Assembly (NCBI GenBank): GCA_050946375.1
Contig: JBMNUT010000015.1
Coordinates: forward strand, 1 to 64,000
Reading direction: 5' to 3'
Length of the DNA: 64,000 bases
From: UBA1794 sp050946375
GTDB taxonomy: Bacteria > Bacteroidota > Bacteroidia > Bacteroidales > Bacteroidaceae
The position numbers and the translations under genes were made by a program. Under the pieces are notes generated by a model, which was not told where the DNA came from, did no database searches, and saw only the letters and a list, made by a program, of their open reading frames with translations. This document shows positions 32,398 to 41,639 of the stretch, piece after piece; the first letter of the stretch is position 1; the number at the start of each line of letters is the position of its first letter.

Positions 32398-33585
32398 TTA
32401 ACGACGACCGAAGAGGTCGCGTATGCCATCCATGTCGAAGGAAAGCGTGAAACGAAGCGTCTGGTCGAGCGGATTGCTCTGCGAGGCCGAAAGTAAATAT
32501 CCGGCATCGAGTGCAAAGACACTCATACGAAAACCGGCACCGAAGGTATAGTACTTGCGGTTTCCCTTGCTCTCGCTCTCGTGGTGATAACCGGCACGCA
32601 AGGAAAACTGGCTGTGGTAAATGTATTCCAGACCAATAGCCCACTGGATTTCTTCCAGCTCTTCCTTAAATCCACCCGGTGCATCGCCGAAAGACTTGAA
32701 GATACCCGAGATGGAAGATATGTTGTAGTAATCATCATCAAGGCGCTGTTGGTAGTCTTCATCCGACTCTCCATCCTCTTTCTTGGGCATGGTCGGCACA
32801 AGAAGTTTGTTGAGGTCAGCGCTTATGCCTATGACATTGTAGTCGTTGATAGGATAAAGCAGGGAAGCGCCCAGGCGGAGATTGGTAGGAATGAAGACGC
32901 TCCGGTCGCCGGAATAGGAGATTTTACTACCGATATTAGAGATATTCATACCGATGGCCAGGTTACATTCGCGCTGGCCCATCATGATATATTTATTCCA
33001 ATACATGGCCAGGTCGGCAGCAAAGGCAGAACCGGGATGAACGTCCGACTCATCGCCCAGATTACCCATATCGGAATGAATGAAACGCAAGGCAACGGCT
33101 GCCGAGAAGTTCTCGGAGAGCATGCGCGAATAGGCAAGGTCGACACTCATTTCATACGGGCGCACGGTATAACCCACCTCGCCTGCCTGGTTGACGGACA
33201 CGTCACCCAAAGAAAAATAGTTGATGGAAGCACTGAGTGCCTGATAGTCGCCTATCCGATAGTAGCCCACGGCGTTCATCAGAGCGATATCGTTGACGAG
33301 CTTGCGCAGCCACGGGGTATAGGAAAAGGCAAAGCCGGCCCGGCTGATGGTGAAAGGATATTTGGCAGGATTCCAATACTGCGAATTGACATCCGGGTCG
33401 GTAGCGGCGCCCACGTCACCCATGGCACCGGCACGGGCATCGGGGGCTATGTTCAAAGAGCTTACTCCGTACTGTACGGGGTTAAACGTACTTGCCTTGT
33501 CTTGACTGTGCGAAGGAAGAGAACAAAAGAATAACAGGGAAAAGCCCAGCAGAGGAAAACGGAAAAAGGTGCTGATGGTTTTCAT
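32398..33585 (-). CDS. porV: Type IX secretion system outer-membrane protein PorV (LptO)
   Basis: A 395-residue outer-membrane beta-barrel protein. A signal peptide (FPLLGFSLLFFCSLPSHSQ) ends near residue 28. The mature part opens with the PorV hallmark, VQYGVSSLNIAPDARAGAMGDVGAATDPDVNSQYWNPAKYPF, and ends FTLSFDMDG like a barrel strand with a charged tail. In Porphyromonas gingivalis PorV shuttles type IX cargo to the sortase PorU on the cell surface. Here porU lies directly upstream (50 bases between), so both are probably expressed together. No other type IX genes lie in the window. Confidence 0.92.
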   Translation of the reverse strand: MKTISTFFRFPLLGFSLLFFCSLPSHSQDKASTFNPVQYGVSSLNIAPDARAGAMGDVGAATDPDVNSQYWNPAKYPFTISRAGFAFSYTPWLRKLVNDIALMNAVGYYRIGDYQALSASINYFSLGDVSVNQAGEVGYTVRPYEMSVDLAYSRMLSENFSAAVALRFIHSDMGNLGDESDVHPGSAFAADLAMYWNKYIMMGQRECNLAIGMNISNIGSKISYSGDRSVFIPTNLRLGASLLYPINDYNVIGISADLNKLLVPTMPKKEDGESDEDYQQRLDDDYYNISSISGIFKSFGDAPGGFKEELEEIQWAIGLEYIYHSQFSLRAGYHHESESKGNRKYYTFGAGFRMSVFALDAGYLLSASQSNPLDQTLRFTLSFDMDGIRDLFGRR

Positions 33586-33635
33586 TTTATGTGCAATGGT
33601 TTTTTCTATTTCTATTAAGCGAAAAACTAAATAGT

Positions 33636-36600
33636 TTATTGTGCGGTTACAATGAATTTTGAGACTTCCGATGTTTCAGAACTGCCATTTTCCGAGATGT
33701 TAGCCCGATAGAGGTAGACACCCTGCGGCAAACGTGCGCCATTGGCAGTGGTCAGATCCCAAGTGTACGTATAAACGGTCGATGAAGAGCGGTCGACAAA
33801 CTCGGTTTCCCATACGGGACGGCCCGTAAGATCGAAGACTTCGAAACGCAGGGTCAGGTCAGACGACGGACGGTCGTGGGTAAAACTGAACGTAATATGG
33901 TCGGTTGCCGGCACAGGATAGCAGGTAAGCTGGCCAACAGCCGGGGCTTCGGAGGAAGAGACGGTAAAGGTACACGACGCCGTGGAAGAGTTGTTCTTCG
34001 TATCCCATGCCGTCAGATACAGCGTGTGCTCCCCGTCGGGCAAAGAGGAGAACTGATACTGCACGGTGCCCTGCATGTAATTACCGGGGAAGAGCTGGAA
34101 ATAGTCATTCAGCACATAGGTATAAGCCGGATCATTGTCGATGCTGACCGAAAGGTCATGCCCTATTCCGTTTCCGGCCACATTGATTCCCTCTTCGTCG
34201 AAGAGCGTTGCGTAAAGCACGGGGTTCGGACCGACAGCACGCCAGGGGTCGCGGTCGAAAGCGTTGAGGTACAGATCAATTTGAGGGCCTAAGGAATCGG
34301 TTTCCAAAGCACCTTCTGCCGTACCGCCGATGCGGAAATTGGAAAATGCCCCCTGCCCTTCCAACTGTCCGTCTGACGAAAGCGCATAGAAGTTAACCAT
34401 TCCGGCAGCATCGCTGTAGCTGATATCGAGCGGCATCGGGAAGGTAACCGAAAAAGCGCCATTCCGTATGGAATCGGAACCTACAAAAAGCCTGTTATTG
34501 TACTGGTCGTATTCGAAAGGTTCCAGGTCGGTATCCTGATGAGCGTTGTTGTAACAAACGACATGCTCCTTGGAATCGTAGACTGTGGAGGAAAGCAAAC
34601 CGGAAAAACCGGGCAGCAATTCACCGTCGTACGTCTCCACATGCCCTTTCATGGTCACCAGTCCTCCGGCTCTCATCCACAGGTCAGATGCATCACTGCT
34701 CTGCCCGTCGATAGAATCGAGTACCACACGGTAATTGGGGAAGGTAAGGCGCAAAGCCGGATCGCCTATCAATGAGAAATTCAGTTTATTGGAATCGTTG
34801 CTCAGGTAGCTCTCATTTTTAGCCAAACGCATTATGTCGCCCAAGCGGGGAGCGTTACCTTCCGCGTCGCGATAGAACAGATGCGTATTGAAGGCACGGT
34901 TCAACATGTCATTATTGGAAGAGAAAACCGTGCGGGAAGTAGTGAACAAAGCCACTGCCCCACCTGCGGAGTTAAGGAAGGCATATTCTCCAGCCGTGGT
35001 CCCTACGTCGTCGTAACGGCAAAAGTCGCACGTTGCCGTAACCCACAGCCCTTGGCGCGCGTTACGCATATTACGAATCAAATCACTTGTCAGCAGGAAT
35101 TCCGCACTCCACCCCGTCGTGCCTCCATGACCCGTATAGTTCAACATCATGAGACCCTCGTCTATGAGTTCGAGCAGACGGCTCGTAGCCTGCGGATAAG
35201 TATAGCCCGAAGCGGTAGAAGTACGTGGAAAAGCATCCTGATAGAGCCGGTTGACTATAATTTCCGGATATTCTTCTTCGACAGAGGTGGACAATTCTTC
35301 GGCAGCCTCCATAAACAAGTTGGAAAGGCGGTTCTCCTCATCGTCGGCAGCATAGCAGATTTTATTTTTCCACGAACCGGTTTGCTCTTTATTGATGTAA
35401 GCCAACGTCTTCCTTACGACATCGGCAGCCTCCTGCTCCGTACGCACGGGGAAACGGCCTACACCGATATCCATACGGTCAGCACGCAGGTTTACCCCTT
35501 CGCCTTCGTCCATCATTCCCAGATAGTCATCGGTCACGTACGAATTGATTTCGGACACACTGTTCTTCGACTCGTAGCAAAGCAGAAAATCATTCGGATT
35601 GTATTGCGCCCAGTCGGTAGAAAGCATCCGGTTATCGTAAGCACAATCGCCCATCAGCAGAAGATAAGAAGGTAATTTGCCTCCGTCCGCTCCACGGTCG
35701 TAGAACATTTTCATAAAGCGGCGATAAGCCGTAATATCCGGAGTACCCGAGGAAAATTCATTATAAACCTGGTCGGCCCGTACAACGTGCACCACCATTC
35801 CGTCTTTTTCGCGGTGGGTTTCGGCCAAAAGTGCCGCACTTTCTGAAAAAAGTCCCGAGGCGGGCGTAATAATCACCAGGTCCGGTTGTTCCAAGGCATG
35901 GAGGTCTTGATTTTCAAGAACCCCGACAACGGTAGGACTGGGGAAGCTTCCTGCAGGATTTACGGCCACATATTCCCGCAAGGAAGAATTGTCGCCCCTG
36001 AAGGTCAGCACATCGCCCGTCAACGAAGCAGGCACACGGACATAAGCGCCGGGGGTAGTCACATCCCAGATTACCGTAGAGGAAGAAGCCCCCGACAGAG
36101 AATAGGCAACAGAAGAGCTTCCGACAGAAGCAAGACTGCGGAAAGCCGTGTAAGCCCCATAAAGACGTAAATCACGCGTATAATTCAGCGCCAGATAATT
36201 CAGCCGTCCGCTTACCGAAGAAGGCCTTTCGTGCGTCAAGGTCAGGGTGTTTTCCTCCAAAAGCCCGGTGCATTCATAAGTAGCCGAAGCGGTTACTGCC
36301 CGATAATAGGTGTAATAAGAATCGTTCGCATTGAGTCGCGGCATGGTCAGCCTGCCAATCGTGTTGCCATTAGCGTCTACTTGCAAATACGTATAGGCCG
36401 TATGGCGAGTCGAGAAATCGACCGTACAATAGGCGGGCATATCGCTCCGCACACCGAGGCAAGAAAAAGAATAAGAACGGGAATTCCCGTTTACAAAGTC
36501 GTAACTGTCGTACATTTCACGCCCCGATGAAGCCCAGTTATAGGCATCTACCTCGTAAAGCGCATAGTCGTTAAAGACAGAAACGGTATCCGTTGCCTGA

Positions 36601-37466
36601 GGCAGGGAAGCCTCCTGTTCCGGGAACGAAGTCGTTTCGCTCCCTTCCGTAAGGAAATAATATCCGGCACGGGCATAAAAATTCTGTTGCCGATTGAAGT
36701 AAGTACCATCGGATGAAGGAATCCACTTCACAGTGCCCTGCCCATAGAACAGGACGCCGTCGGACACCTGCCAAAGGGGCACTTCACATAAATCGTCCGG
36801 CGGCAGTTCGTTCAAACCCTCCGACAGTAAATAGCCGCCATAGCCGTACAAACGCACCCGCGAAGGGTCGGAAAAGCCCAATTCACGAAGACGGCTGTTT
36901 GTAAGTTTGTAGACTCCGGTCGAGGGAACACTGATTTTTACCCACCGGCCTTCGGCAAGAAGAGAATGTTCCGCATAAGCAGACGAAGAAGACTGCGGCG
37001 CAACGGCCTGCAACGAGATACTGCGTGCGCTACGCTTTACGGCACTCCCCTCCTGCAACGTAAGACGAAATGAATTCAGACGCATCAACTTTCCGTTCCG
37101 ATAGACAAAGGGAACGAGACGAACCAGCAAAACTCCTTCGTGGCGCGATACGGACAATGAAGTCTGCGCTATCGGCTCGGAAGGCAACTGCTCCACCAGG
37201 TCCTGCATAGCCTTCGGATATTTCACAACCTGATACTCCGGATAATCGACCGATACGGTATATTGCTTCCCATTGTAGTCTGCCCCCAGCTCAAACTCGC
37301 TGTAATATACGGGTAAAGAACCGCTCCCGTCGTACGAAGCGCCGACAAACGTCACTCCGAGGGCAGTCGTATCAGTACGCCAGACCAGCGTTGTAAAATC
37401 CGATGCCCACGAAAATACAGAACATAAAAAAGCGGTCAAAAAAAAGCAGAAGCGCAATCTATTCAT
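33636..37466 (-). CDS. porU: Type IX secretion sortase PorU (C25 gingipain-like)
   Basis: A 1,276-residue secreted protein with a signal peptide (LRFCFFLTAFLCSVFSWA). The peptidase C25 domain in the middle carries IITPASGLFSESAALLAE, VYNEFSSGTPDITAYRRFMKMFYDRG, YLLLMGDCAYDNR, the catalytic His in MLNYTGHGGTTGWS and the probable catalytic Cys in VTATCDFCRYDD. The last 90 residues form an Ig-like, type-A sorting-like domain (LTCYPVPATDHITFSF ... PQGVYLYRANIS). PorU cleaves the C-terminal signal of type IX cargo and attaches it to lipopolysaccharide. It is slightly long for the family. The gene is followed closely by porV. Confidence 0.93.
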   Translation of the reverse strand: MNRLRFCFFLTAFLCSVFSWASDFTTLVWRTDTTALGVTFVGASYDGSGSLPVYYSEFELGADYNGKQYTVSVDYPEYQVVKYPKAMQDLVEQLPSEPIAQTSLSVSRHEGVLLVRLVPFVYRNGKLMRLNSFRLTLQEGSAVKRSARSISLQAVAPQSSSSAYAEHSLLAEGRWVKISVPSTGVYKLTNSRLRELGFSDPSRVRLYGYGGYLLSEGLNELPPDDLCEVPLWQVSDGVLFYGQGTVKWIPSSDGTYFNRQQNFYARAGYYFLTEGSETTSFPEQEASLPQATDTVSVFNDYALYEVDAYNWASSGREMYDSYDFVNGNSRSYSFSCLGVRSDMPAYCTVDFSTRHTAYTYLQVDANGNTIGRLTMPRLNANDSYYTYYRAVTASATYECTGLLEENTLTLTHERPSSVSGRLNYLALNYTRDLRLYGAYTAFRSLASVGSSSVAYSLSGASSSTVIWDVTTPGAYVRVPASLTGDVLTFRGDNSSLREYVAVNPAGSFPSPTVVGVLENQDLHALEQPDLVIITPASGLFSESAALLAETHREKDGMVVHVVRADQVYNEFSSGTPDITAYRRFMKMFYDRGADGGKLPSYLLLMGDCAYDNRMLSTDWAQYNPNDFLLCYESKNSVSEINSYVTDDYLGMMDEGEGVNLRADRMDIGVGRFPVRTEQEAADVVRKTLAYINKEQTGSWKNKICYAADDEENRLSNLFMEAAEELSTSVEEEYPEIIVNRLYQDAFPRTSTASGYTYPQATSRLLELIDEGLMMLNYTGHGGTTGWSAEFLLTSDLIRNMRNARQGLWVTATCDFCRYDDVGTTAGEYAFLNSAGGAVALFTTSRTVFSSNNDMLNRAFNTHLFYRDAEGNAPRLGDIMRLAKNESYLSNDSNKLNFSLIGDPALRLTFPNYRVVLDSIDGQSSDASDLWMRAGGLVTMKGHVETYDGELLPGFSGLLSSTVYDSKEHVVCYNNAHQDTDLEPFEYDQYNNRLFVGSDSIRNGAFSVTFPMPLDISYSDAAGMVNFYALSSDGQLEGQGAFSNFRIGGTAEGALETDSLGPQIDLYLNAFDRDPWRAVGPNPVLYATLFDEEGINVAGNGIGHDLSVSIDNDPAYTYVLNDYFQLFPGNYMQGTVQYQFSSLPDGEHTLYLTAWDTKNNSSTASCTFTVSSSEAPAVGQLTCYPVPATDHITFSFTHDRPSSDLTLRFEVFDLTGRPVWETEFVDRSSSTVYTYTWDLTTANGARLPQGVYLYRANISENGSSETSEVSKFIVTAQ

Positions 37467-37484
37467 ACTTCTCTAAACTTCCTG

Positions 37485-38093
37485 TCAACGAATATAGAAA
37501 TCGAGCAATTTCTCCTCATTCAAATATCCTTCCAGATGGTCGCCAATCTGCAGGGCGGCCGGCATACCGACAGCACCGGTATACACCAAATCACCCGTCT
37601 TCAGGGTATAATAACGGCTCAAGAGAGAGATTTCTTCACTTACCCCCATAGTCATTGCATCTGTACGGCCTGTCTGGACTGATTGCCCGTTTATTTTTAA
37701 CTCTATGCCCCAACTCTTCGCCTCCGGTAGGACAGGGATAAAAGTTCCAACGACAGCCGAACCGTCGAAACCTACCGCTTCGTCCCACGGAAGACCCTCG
37801 GAAGAGAGCCTTTCGACATCACCCTTCGCAAAAAGATTGACGCCCACTGTCGCCTCCTCATAATAGCGGAAAGCAAAACGGGCGGGAATCGACTTGCCCA
37901 AGCGCCCTATCCGGACCACAAACTCAACCGAGGCACATACTTCGGTCAGGAAATCCGGCAGAAAGAAAGGTTTGCCATCTTTCAACAAAGCCGAATCGGG
38001 CTTTGTATAAAAGAAAGGGGCTTGATTAGAAAACGGAGTCAACTGGTGTTTATTGCCTAAGGGACAATTGTTTCCCCATACGAATATCTTCAT
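37485..38093 (-). CDS. Fumarylacetoacetate hydrolase (FAH) family protein
   Basis: A 202-residue protein of the FAH superfamily, whose members hydrolyse, decarboxylate or tautomerise small oxo acids such as oxaloacetate. It has FLTEVCASVEFVVRIGRLGKSIPA, in which the Glu acts as metal ligand, YYEEATVGVNLFAKG, KSWGIELKINGQSVQTGRTDAM and the C-terminal TLKTGDLVYTGAVGMPAALQIGD, all typical. It starts inside rex, with 44 bases of overlap, so it is translated from the rex message. The overlap with a redox regulator suggests a role in central oxo-acid metabolism, though the substrate is unknown. Its stop is 19 bases before porU. Confidence 0.9.
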   Translation of the reverse strand: MKIFVWGNNCPLGNKHQLTPFSNQAPFFYTKPDSALLKDGKPFFLPDFLTEVCASVEFVVRIGRLGKSIPARFAFRYYEEATVGVNLFAKGDVERLSSEGLPWDEAVGFDGSAVVGTFIPVLPEAKSWGIELKINGQSVQTGRTDAMTMGVSEEISLLSRYYTLKTGDLVYTGAVGMPAALQIGDHLEGYLNEEKLLDFYIR

Positions 38094-38748
38094 CGCTCAA
38101 TTCTTGAATAGATTGCATTCGGTTGAACATCACGGCCAGGTGAGCATAGAGGGAAGTGTTTTGAACGACCACTCTTTTCGGAGCACGAATCCGTACCGGG
38201 GTAAAATTCCAGATAGCGCGAATGCCACTCCGGGCAATACGCTCGGTTATATTTTGAGACACTTCGATAGGAACCGTCAGGATTCCGATACGTACTTCCT
38301 TGCAGGAAAAGTACTTTTCAAAGGAATCCATGTGATAAATAGGAATTTGGTTCAACTCACGACCGACTAAAGCAGGATTGACATCGAAGGCAGCAACGAT
38401 TTCCATCCCGAACTGGGCCAGACCGCCATCCCGCAGGAGAGCGCCTCCCAGATTACCAACCCCAAAAAGAAAGGCCTTATGCATCTGACGAAAGCCCAAG
38501 AAACGCTCCAGCACCTCTTCCAGCGCTTTTATCTCATAGCCCACACGTGTGCGGCCACTGATCTGCATGTACGACAAGTCTTTGGCTATTTGCGAAGCAT
38601 CAATGCCTGTCGCATTGGAAATTTGAGTGGAGGAAACATAACGCTCCCCTTCGTTTCTCAACAGTTTAATGCAAGAGAGGTACCACGGAAGCCTGCGCAA
38701 AGAAGGTTCGGGCACCTTGTTCCCGGGAATATCACTCTTGGTTGCCAT
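38050..38748 (-). CDS. rex: Redox-sensing transcriptional repressor Rex
   Basis: A 232-residue Rex repressor that senses the NADH/NAD+ ratio. The N-terminal winged helix (VPEPSLRRLPWYLSCIKLLRNEGERYVSSTQISNATGIDASQIAKDLSYM, 12-61) is followed by the Rossmann domain with FLFGVGNLGGALL (93-105), AAFDVNPALVGRELNQIPIYH and ILTVPIEVSQNITERIARSGIRAIWNFTPVRI. Rex normally represses fermentation and respiration genes at low NADH. No classic Rex operator (TTGTGAAnnnnnnTTCACAA) was seen in the window. Its own promoter lies just upstream, divergent from the eIF1-like gene. Confidence 0.96.
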   Translation of the reverse strand: MATKSDIPGNKVPEPSLRRLPWYLSCIKLLRNEGERYVSSTQISNATGIDASQIAKDLSYMQISGRTRVGYEIKALEEVLERFLGFRQMHKAFLFGVGNLGGALLRDGGLAQFGMEIVAAFDVNPALVGRELNQIPIYHMDSFEKYFSCKEVRIGILTVPIEVSQNITERIARSGIRAIWNFTPVRIRAPKRVVVQNTSLYAHLAVMFNRMQSIQELSDEDIRMGKQLSLRQ

Positions 38749-38792
38749 CTTTTTTCCTCTTGAAACTACTGGAATAAACGAGGTTATCGAGA

Positions 38793-38800
38793 CAAATATA
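38793..38800 (-). promoter_or_regulatory. -7 element of rex
   Basis: On the minus strand TATATTTG fits TAnnTTTG, with a start near 38786 and a leader of about 38 bases. The -33 region shows no clear TTTG. Confidence 0.5.
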
Positions 38801-38842
38801 CAGCTTTTTTCCTGAATGGGAAGGTATCTGAAAAAAGTTTGC

Positions 38843-38850
38843 TACCTTTG
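38843..38850 (+). promoter_or_regulatory. -7 element of the eIF1-like gene
   Basis: TACCTTTG matches the Bacteroides -7 box. It would give a leader of about 40 bases before the ATG at 38897; the -33 region is weak. Confidence 0.55.
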
Positions 38851-38896
38851 AAAGATAAAACAACATAAGTTTATCCTTGTAATACCTTAATCCGCA

Positions 38897-39235
38897 ATGA
38901 AAGATAACGATTGGAAGAAGCGCTTGAATATACTCTATTCAACCAATCCCGATTTCCAGTACGAATACGATGAAGAGGCGGAAGCCGAAACCCTTAGCCC
39001 GGACCAACAAAAACTCAGGGTTCAAATTGAGAAAAAAGGCCGAAATGGAAAAACGGCCACGATTATCAACGGATTTATCGGACAGGAAGAAGACCTAAAG
39101 GAATTGGCACGCCACATCAAAAATCGCTGCGGAGTAGGTGGAAGCGCAAAGGACGGACAAATCATCATACAAGGCGATTTGAAAGAAAAAGTGCTGAACG
39201 TCCTGAAAGAAGCCGGATACAAAAACAGCAAATAA
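38897..39235 (+). CDS. Translation initiation factor SUI1/eIF1 family (YciH-like)
   Basis: A 112-residue protein of the SUI1/eIF1 family. The first 40 residues are a charged, acidic extension (DFQYEYDEEAEAETLSPDQQ). The compact domain follows, with VQIEKKGRNGKTATIINGFIGQEEDLKELARHIKNRCGVGGSAKDGQIIIQGDLKEKVLNVL, including the NRCGVGGSAKDGQI loop typical of eIF1/YciH. In bacteria YciH can act in start-site discrimination at low levels, though it is not essential in E. coli. It stands alone between rex (divergent) and tsf (convergent), with its own promoter and a strong terminator. Confidence 0.92.
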   Translation: MKDNDWKKRLNILYSTNPDFQYEYDEEAEAETLSPDQQKLRVQIEKKGRNGKTATIINGFIGQEEDLKELARHIKNRCGVGGSAKDGQIIIQGDLKEKVLNVLKEAGYKNSK

Positions 39236-39247
39236 GGACAAAATAAG

Positions 39248-39289
39248 AAACCCGCCGGAAGGCTCTAAAAGAGTATCCCGGCGGGTTTT
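39248..39289. terminator. Bidirectional terminator between the eIF1-like gene and tsf
   Basis: CCCGCCGG (39251-39258) pairs with CCGGCGGG (39278-39285), flanked by AAA and TTTT. The symmetrical flanks suit termination from both sides. Confidence 0.85.
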
Positions 39290-39325
39290 CTATGTTTGAC
39301 TTCAATCTTCTATGAGAAAGACTGA

Positions 39326-40150
39326 TTACTCTTGGTTAAGAGTGAAACGGTTGAAAGCAATTACGGTCAGATCCTTGTCGATGCTCTTCAAGTATTCAGC
39401 AACCGTCTTCTTCGGATCTTTTACATACTCTTGGTTGAGCAGGCAAACTTCCTTATAGAACTTGCTGATGCGGCCTTGTGCAATCCGCTCAATCAGGTTC
39501 TCCGGTTTTCCTTCCTCACGAGCCTTGTCAGCAGCGATTTCCTTCTCGCGGGCAATGAGGTCAGCCGGAACACCAGCCTCGTCAACAGCCACAGGAGCCA
39601 TAGCCGCAATCTGCATAGCTACCTCATGGGTTATTTCGGCAGGAACATCAGCCTGGTTGAAAGCGACGCTGGTAGCCAAGCGATTTCCCGGATGGATGTA
39701 TACAGCCGTTGTCGGGCCTTCTACGATAGAATAACCGTCCAACTCCATCTTTTCACCCGTAACACCGCTGCGGTCAACTACTGCATCCTGTACAGTACCT
39801 TTGCCCAAAGGAAGCGCTTTCACTTCATCCAGAGTTTTGCACTTTGCAGCCAATGCAGCATCGATTATCTCATTCGTCAAAGCCACGAAGTCAGCATTCT
39901 TAGCAACGAAGTCAGTTTCACACTTCAATGCGATTATCACAGCAAATCCGTCATTGCATTTTGCAAGAACACAGCCTTCAGAAGCGTCACGATCCGAGCG
40001 TTTTGCTGCAACAGCCTGACCTTTCTTACGAATGATCTCCATTGCTTTTTCGAAATCATTGTCAGCTTCGGTCAAAGCATTCTTGCAATCCATCATACCA
40101 GCACCGGTCATCTTGCGCAAGTGCTGGATATCAGCCATTGTTACTGCCAT
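39326..40150 (-). CDS. tsf: Elongation factor Ts
   Basis: A 274-residue guanine-nucleotide exchange factor for EF-Tu. It opens with the family signature MADIQHLRKMTGAGMMDCKNALTEADNDFEKAMEIIRKKG (UBA-like domain, 5-44), then has the dimerisation-type core with VIIALKCETDFVAKNADF and VAMQIAAMAPVAVDE. The final stretch resembles the TEF-Ts C-terminus. It follows rpsB in the usual order, 56 bases after its stop. The transcript comes from the rplM promoter or from one I did not find ahead of rpsB. Confidence 0.97.
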   Translation of the reverse strand: MAVTMADIQHLRKMTGAGMMDCKNALTEADNDFEKAMEIIRKKGQAVAAKRSDRDASEGCVLAKCNDGFAVIIALKCETDFVAKNADFVALTNEIIDAALAAKCKTLDEVKALPLGKGTVQDAVVDRSGVTGEKMELDGYSIVEGPTTAVYIHPGNRLATSVAFNQADVPAEITHEVAMQIAAMAPVAVDEAGVPADLIAREKEIAADKAREEGKPENLIERIAQGRISKFYKEVCLLNQEYVKDPKKTVAEYLKSIDKDLTVIAFNRFTLNQE

Positions 40151-40206
40151 ATTTTATATCTTTCCTTTTTCGAGATTAAACTATTCGACAATCCTATATT
40201 CTCAAA

Positions 40207-41046
40207 TTATTCTGCTGCAGATTCTTCCGAAGCAGGAGCACTTTGCTCGGCAGGAGCCTCACTTGCTGCCTCTTCATTATCTTTTTCTACCCGTGCTTTG
40301 CTCACCCGTTTTTTCTTCGGAGCAGCCTCACCGGCAGCTTCAGCATCCACTTTTTCAGCTTTACGCTCTTCCAAGCCTTCAGCTATGGCAGCGCAACAAG
40401 CGTCGAGAATTACTTCTATAGATTTTGTAGCATCGTCATTTGCAGGAATCACGAAGTCTACCTCGTTCGGATTGGAGTTCGTATCCACAATACCGAATAC
40501 GGGAATACCCAAACGATTAGCCTCGCGTACTGCAATGTTCTCCTTCAATACGTCAACCACGAAAAGAGCTGACGGAAGGCGGGTCAAGTCGGCAATAGAA
40601 CCGAGGTTCTTTTCCAACTTAGCGCGTTGACGGGAGATCTGAAGGATTTCGCGTTTCGACAGATTAGCATACGTTCCATCGTTAGTCAGCTTGTCGATAT
40701 TAGCCATCTTCTTCACAGCCTTACGGATTGTGGGGAAGTTAGTCAGCATACCGCCCGGCCAACGTTCAATAACATACGGCATATTGACTGAAGCAGCCTT
40801 CTCAGCAACAATTTCCTTTGCTTGTTTTTTAGTAGCGACAAAAAGAATCTTCTTACCAGATTTTGCTATTTGCTTCAAAGCATCAGCAGCTTCATCAATC
40901 TTAGCAACTGTCTTATGCAAATCTATGATGTGGATTCCATTACGCTCCATAAAGATATAAGGAGCCATAGCAGGATTCCATTTACGTTTCAGATGTCCGA
41001 AATGACAACCGGCCTCCAGGAGGGTATCAAATGTTGTACGTGCCAT
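40207..41046 (-). CDS. rpsB: 30S ribosomal protein S2
   Basis: A 279-residue ribosomal protein. TFDTLLEAGCHFGHLKRKWNPAMAPYIFMERNGIHIIDL at the N-terminus and IVDTNSNPNEVDFVIPANDDATKSIEVILDACCAAIAEGL near residue 200 are typical of S2. After about residue 230 it has an acidic, Ala- and Glu-rich tail (KVDAEAAGEAAPKKKRVSKARVEKDNEEAASEAPAEQ) that many S2 proteins lack, a Bacteroidetes-style extension. It is followed by tsf. The 195 bases before it hold no feature I recognise. Confidence 0.97.
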   Translation of the reverse strand: MARTTFDTLLEAGCHFGHLKRKWNPAMAPYIFMERNGIHIIDLHKTVAKIDEAADALKQIAKSGKKILFVATKKQAKEIVAEKAASVNMPYVIERWPGGMLTNFPTIRKAVKKMANIDKLTNDGTYANLSKREILQISRQRAKLEKNLGSIADLTRLPSALFVVDVLKENIAVREANRLGIPVFGIVDTNSNPNEVDFVIPANDDATKSIEVILDACCAAIAEGLEERKAEKVDAEAAGEAAPKKKRVSKARVEKDNEEAASEAPAEQSAPASEESAAE

Positions 41047-41241
41047 AAATTAAATAATTCGTTTTTCGTTTACTTTCTTTGTTGTTCTTGTTAACTCTCA
41101 CAGTTTAAAAACCAATCCATGAGTAGCCGTAAACCGAAAGCGAGTCTCATGAATTTAGATACTAAACGTGCTTTTCGGGATTTTCCCTTTCCCGTTCTTC
41201 AAGCAATACACATACCAAATAAAGATGGTACATATAAGATC

Positions 41242-41628
41242 TTAACGCTTGCTGAACTGGAATCTCTTTCTTGCTTTGGGACGTCCCGGTTTTTTACGCT
41301 CCACAACACGCGAATCACGCGTCATGAAACCTTCACTGCGCAAAAGTTTCTTATCCTCTTCGTTGATCTTAACCAGCGCACGGGCAATAGCAAGGCGAAG
41401 AGCCTGAGACTGTCCGGTAAAACCGCCACCGCACAAATTCACCTTGATGTCATACTTCTCAGCTACATTCAAAGCGTTCAACGGCTGTTTTACCACATAC
41501 TGAAGTATTGTCGAGGGGAAATATTCGGTAAGATCCCGTTTGTTGATTGTGATTTTGCCCGTACCTTCTTTCACGAAGACACGCGCTACAGCACTTTTAC
41601 GACGGCCTAATGCGTTTATTATTTCCAT
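41242..41628 (-). CDS. rpsI: 30S ribosomal protein S9
   Basis: A 128-residue ribosomal protein. It has the typical NALGRRKSAVARVFVKEGTGKITINKRDL start, GGGFTGQSQALRLAIARALVKI in the middle, and the basic tail GRPKARKRFQFSKR, whose terminal residues reach the P-site tRNA. It lies 11 bases downstream of rplM as in nearly all bacteria. Length is normal. Confidence 0.97.
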   Translation of the reverse strand: MEIINALGRRKSAVARVFVKEGTGKITINKRDLTEYFPSTILQYVVKQPLNALNVAEKYDIKVNLCGGGFTGQSQALRLAIARALVKINEEDKKLLRSEGFMTRDSRVVERKKPGRPKARKRFQFSKR

Positions 41629-41639
41629 TGATGTTACCC

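Noticed and set aside
35824..35856. Repeat-like string (AAAGTGCCGCACTTTCTGAAAAAAG) inside porU
   Set aside because: The encoded residues (LFSESAALLAETHREKDG) fit the normal PorU sequence at this place, so the likeness to the dispersed repeat is probably chance.
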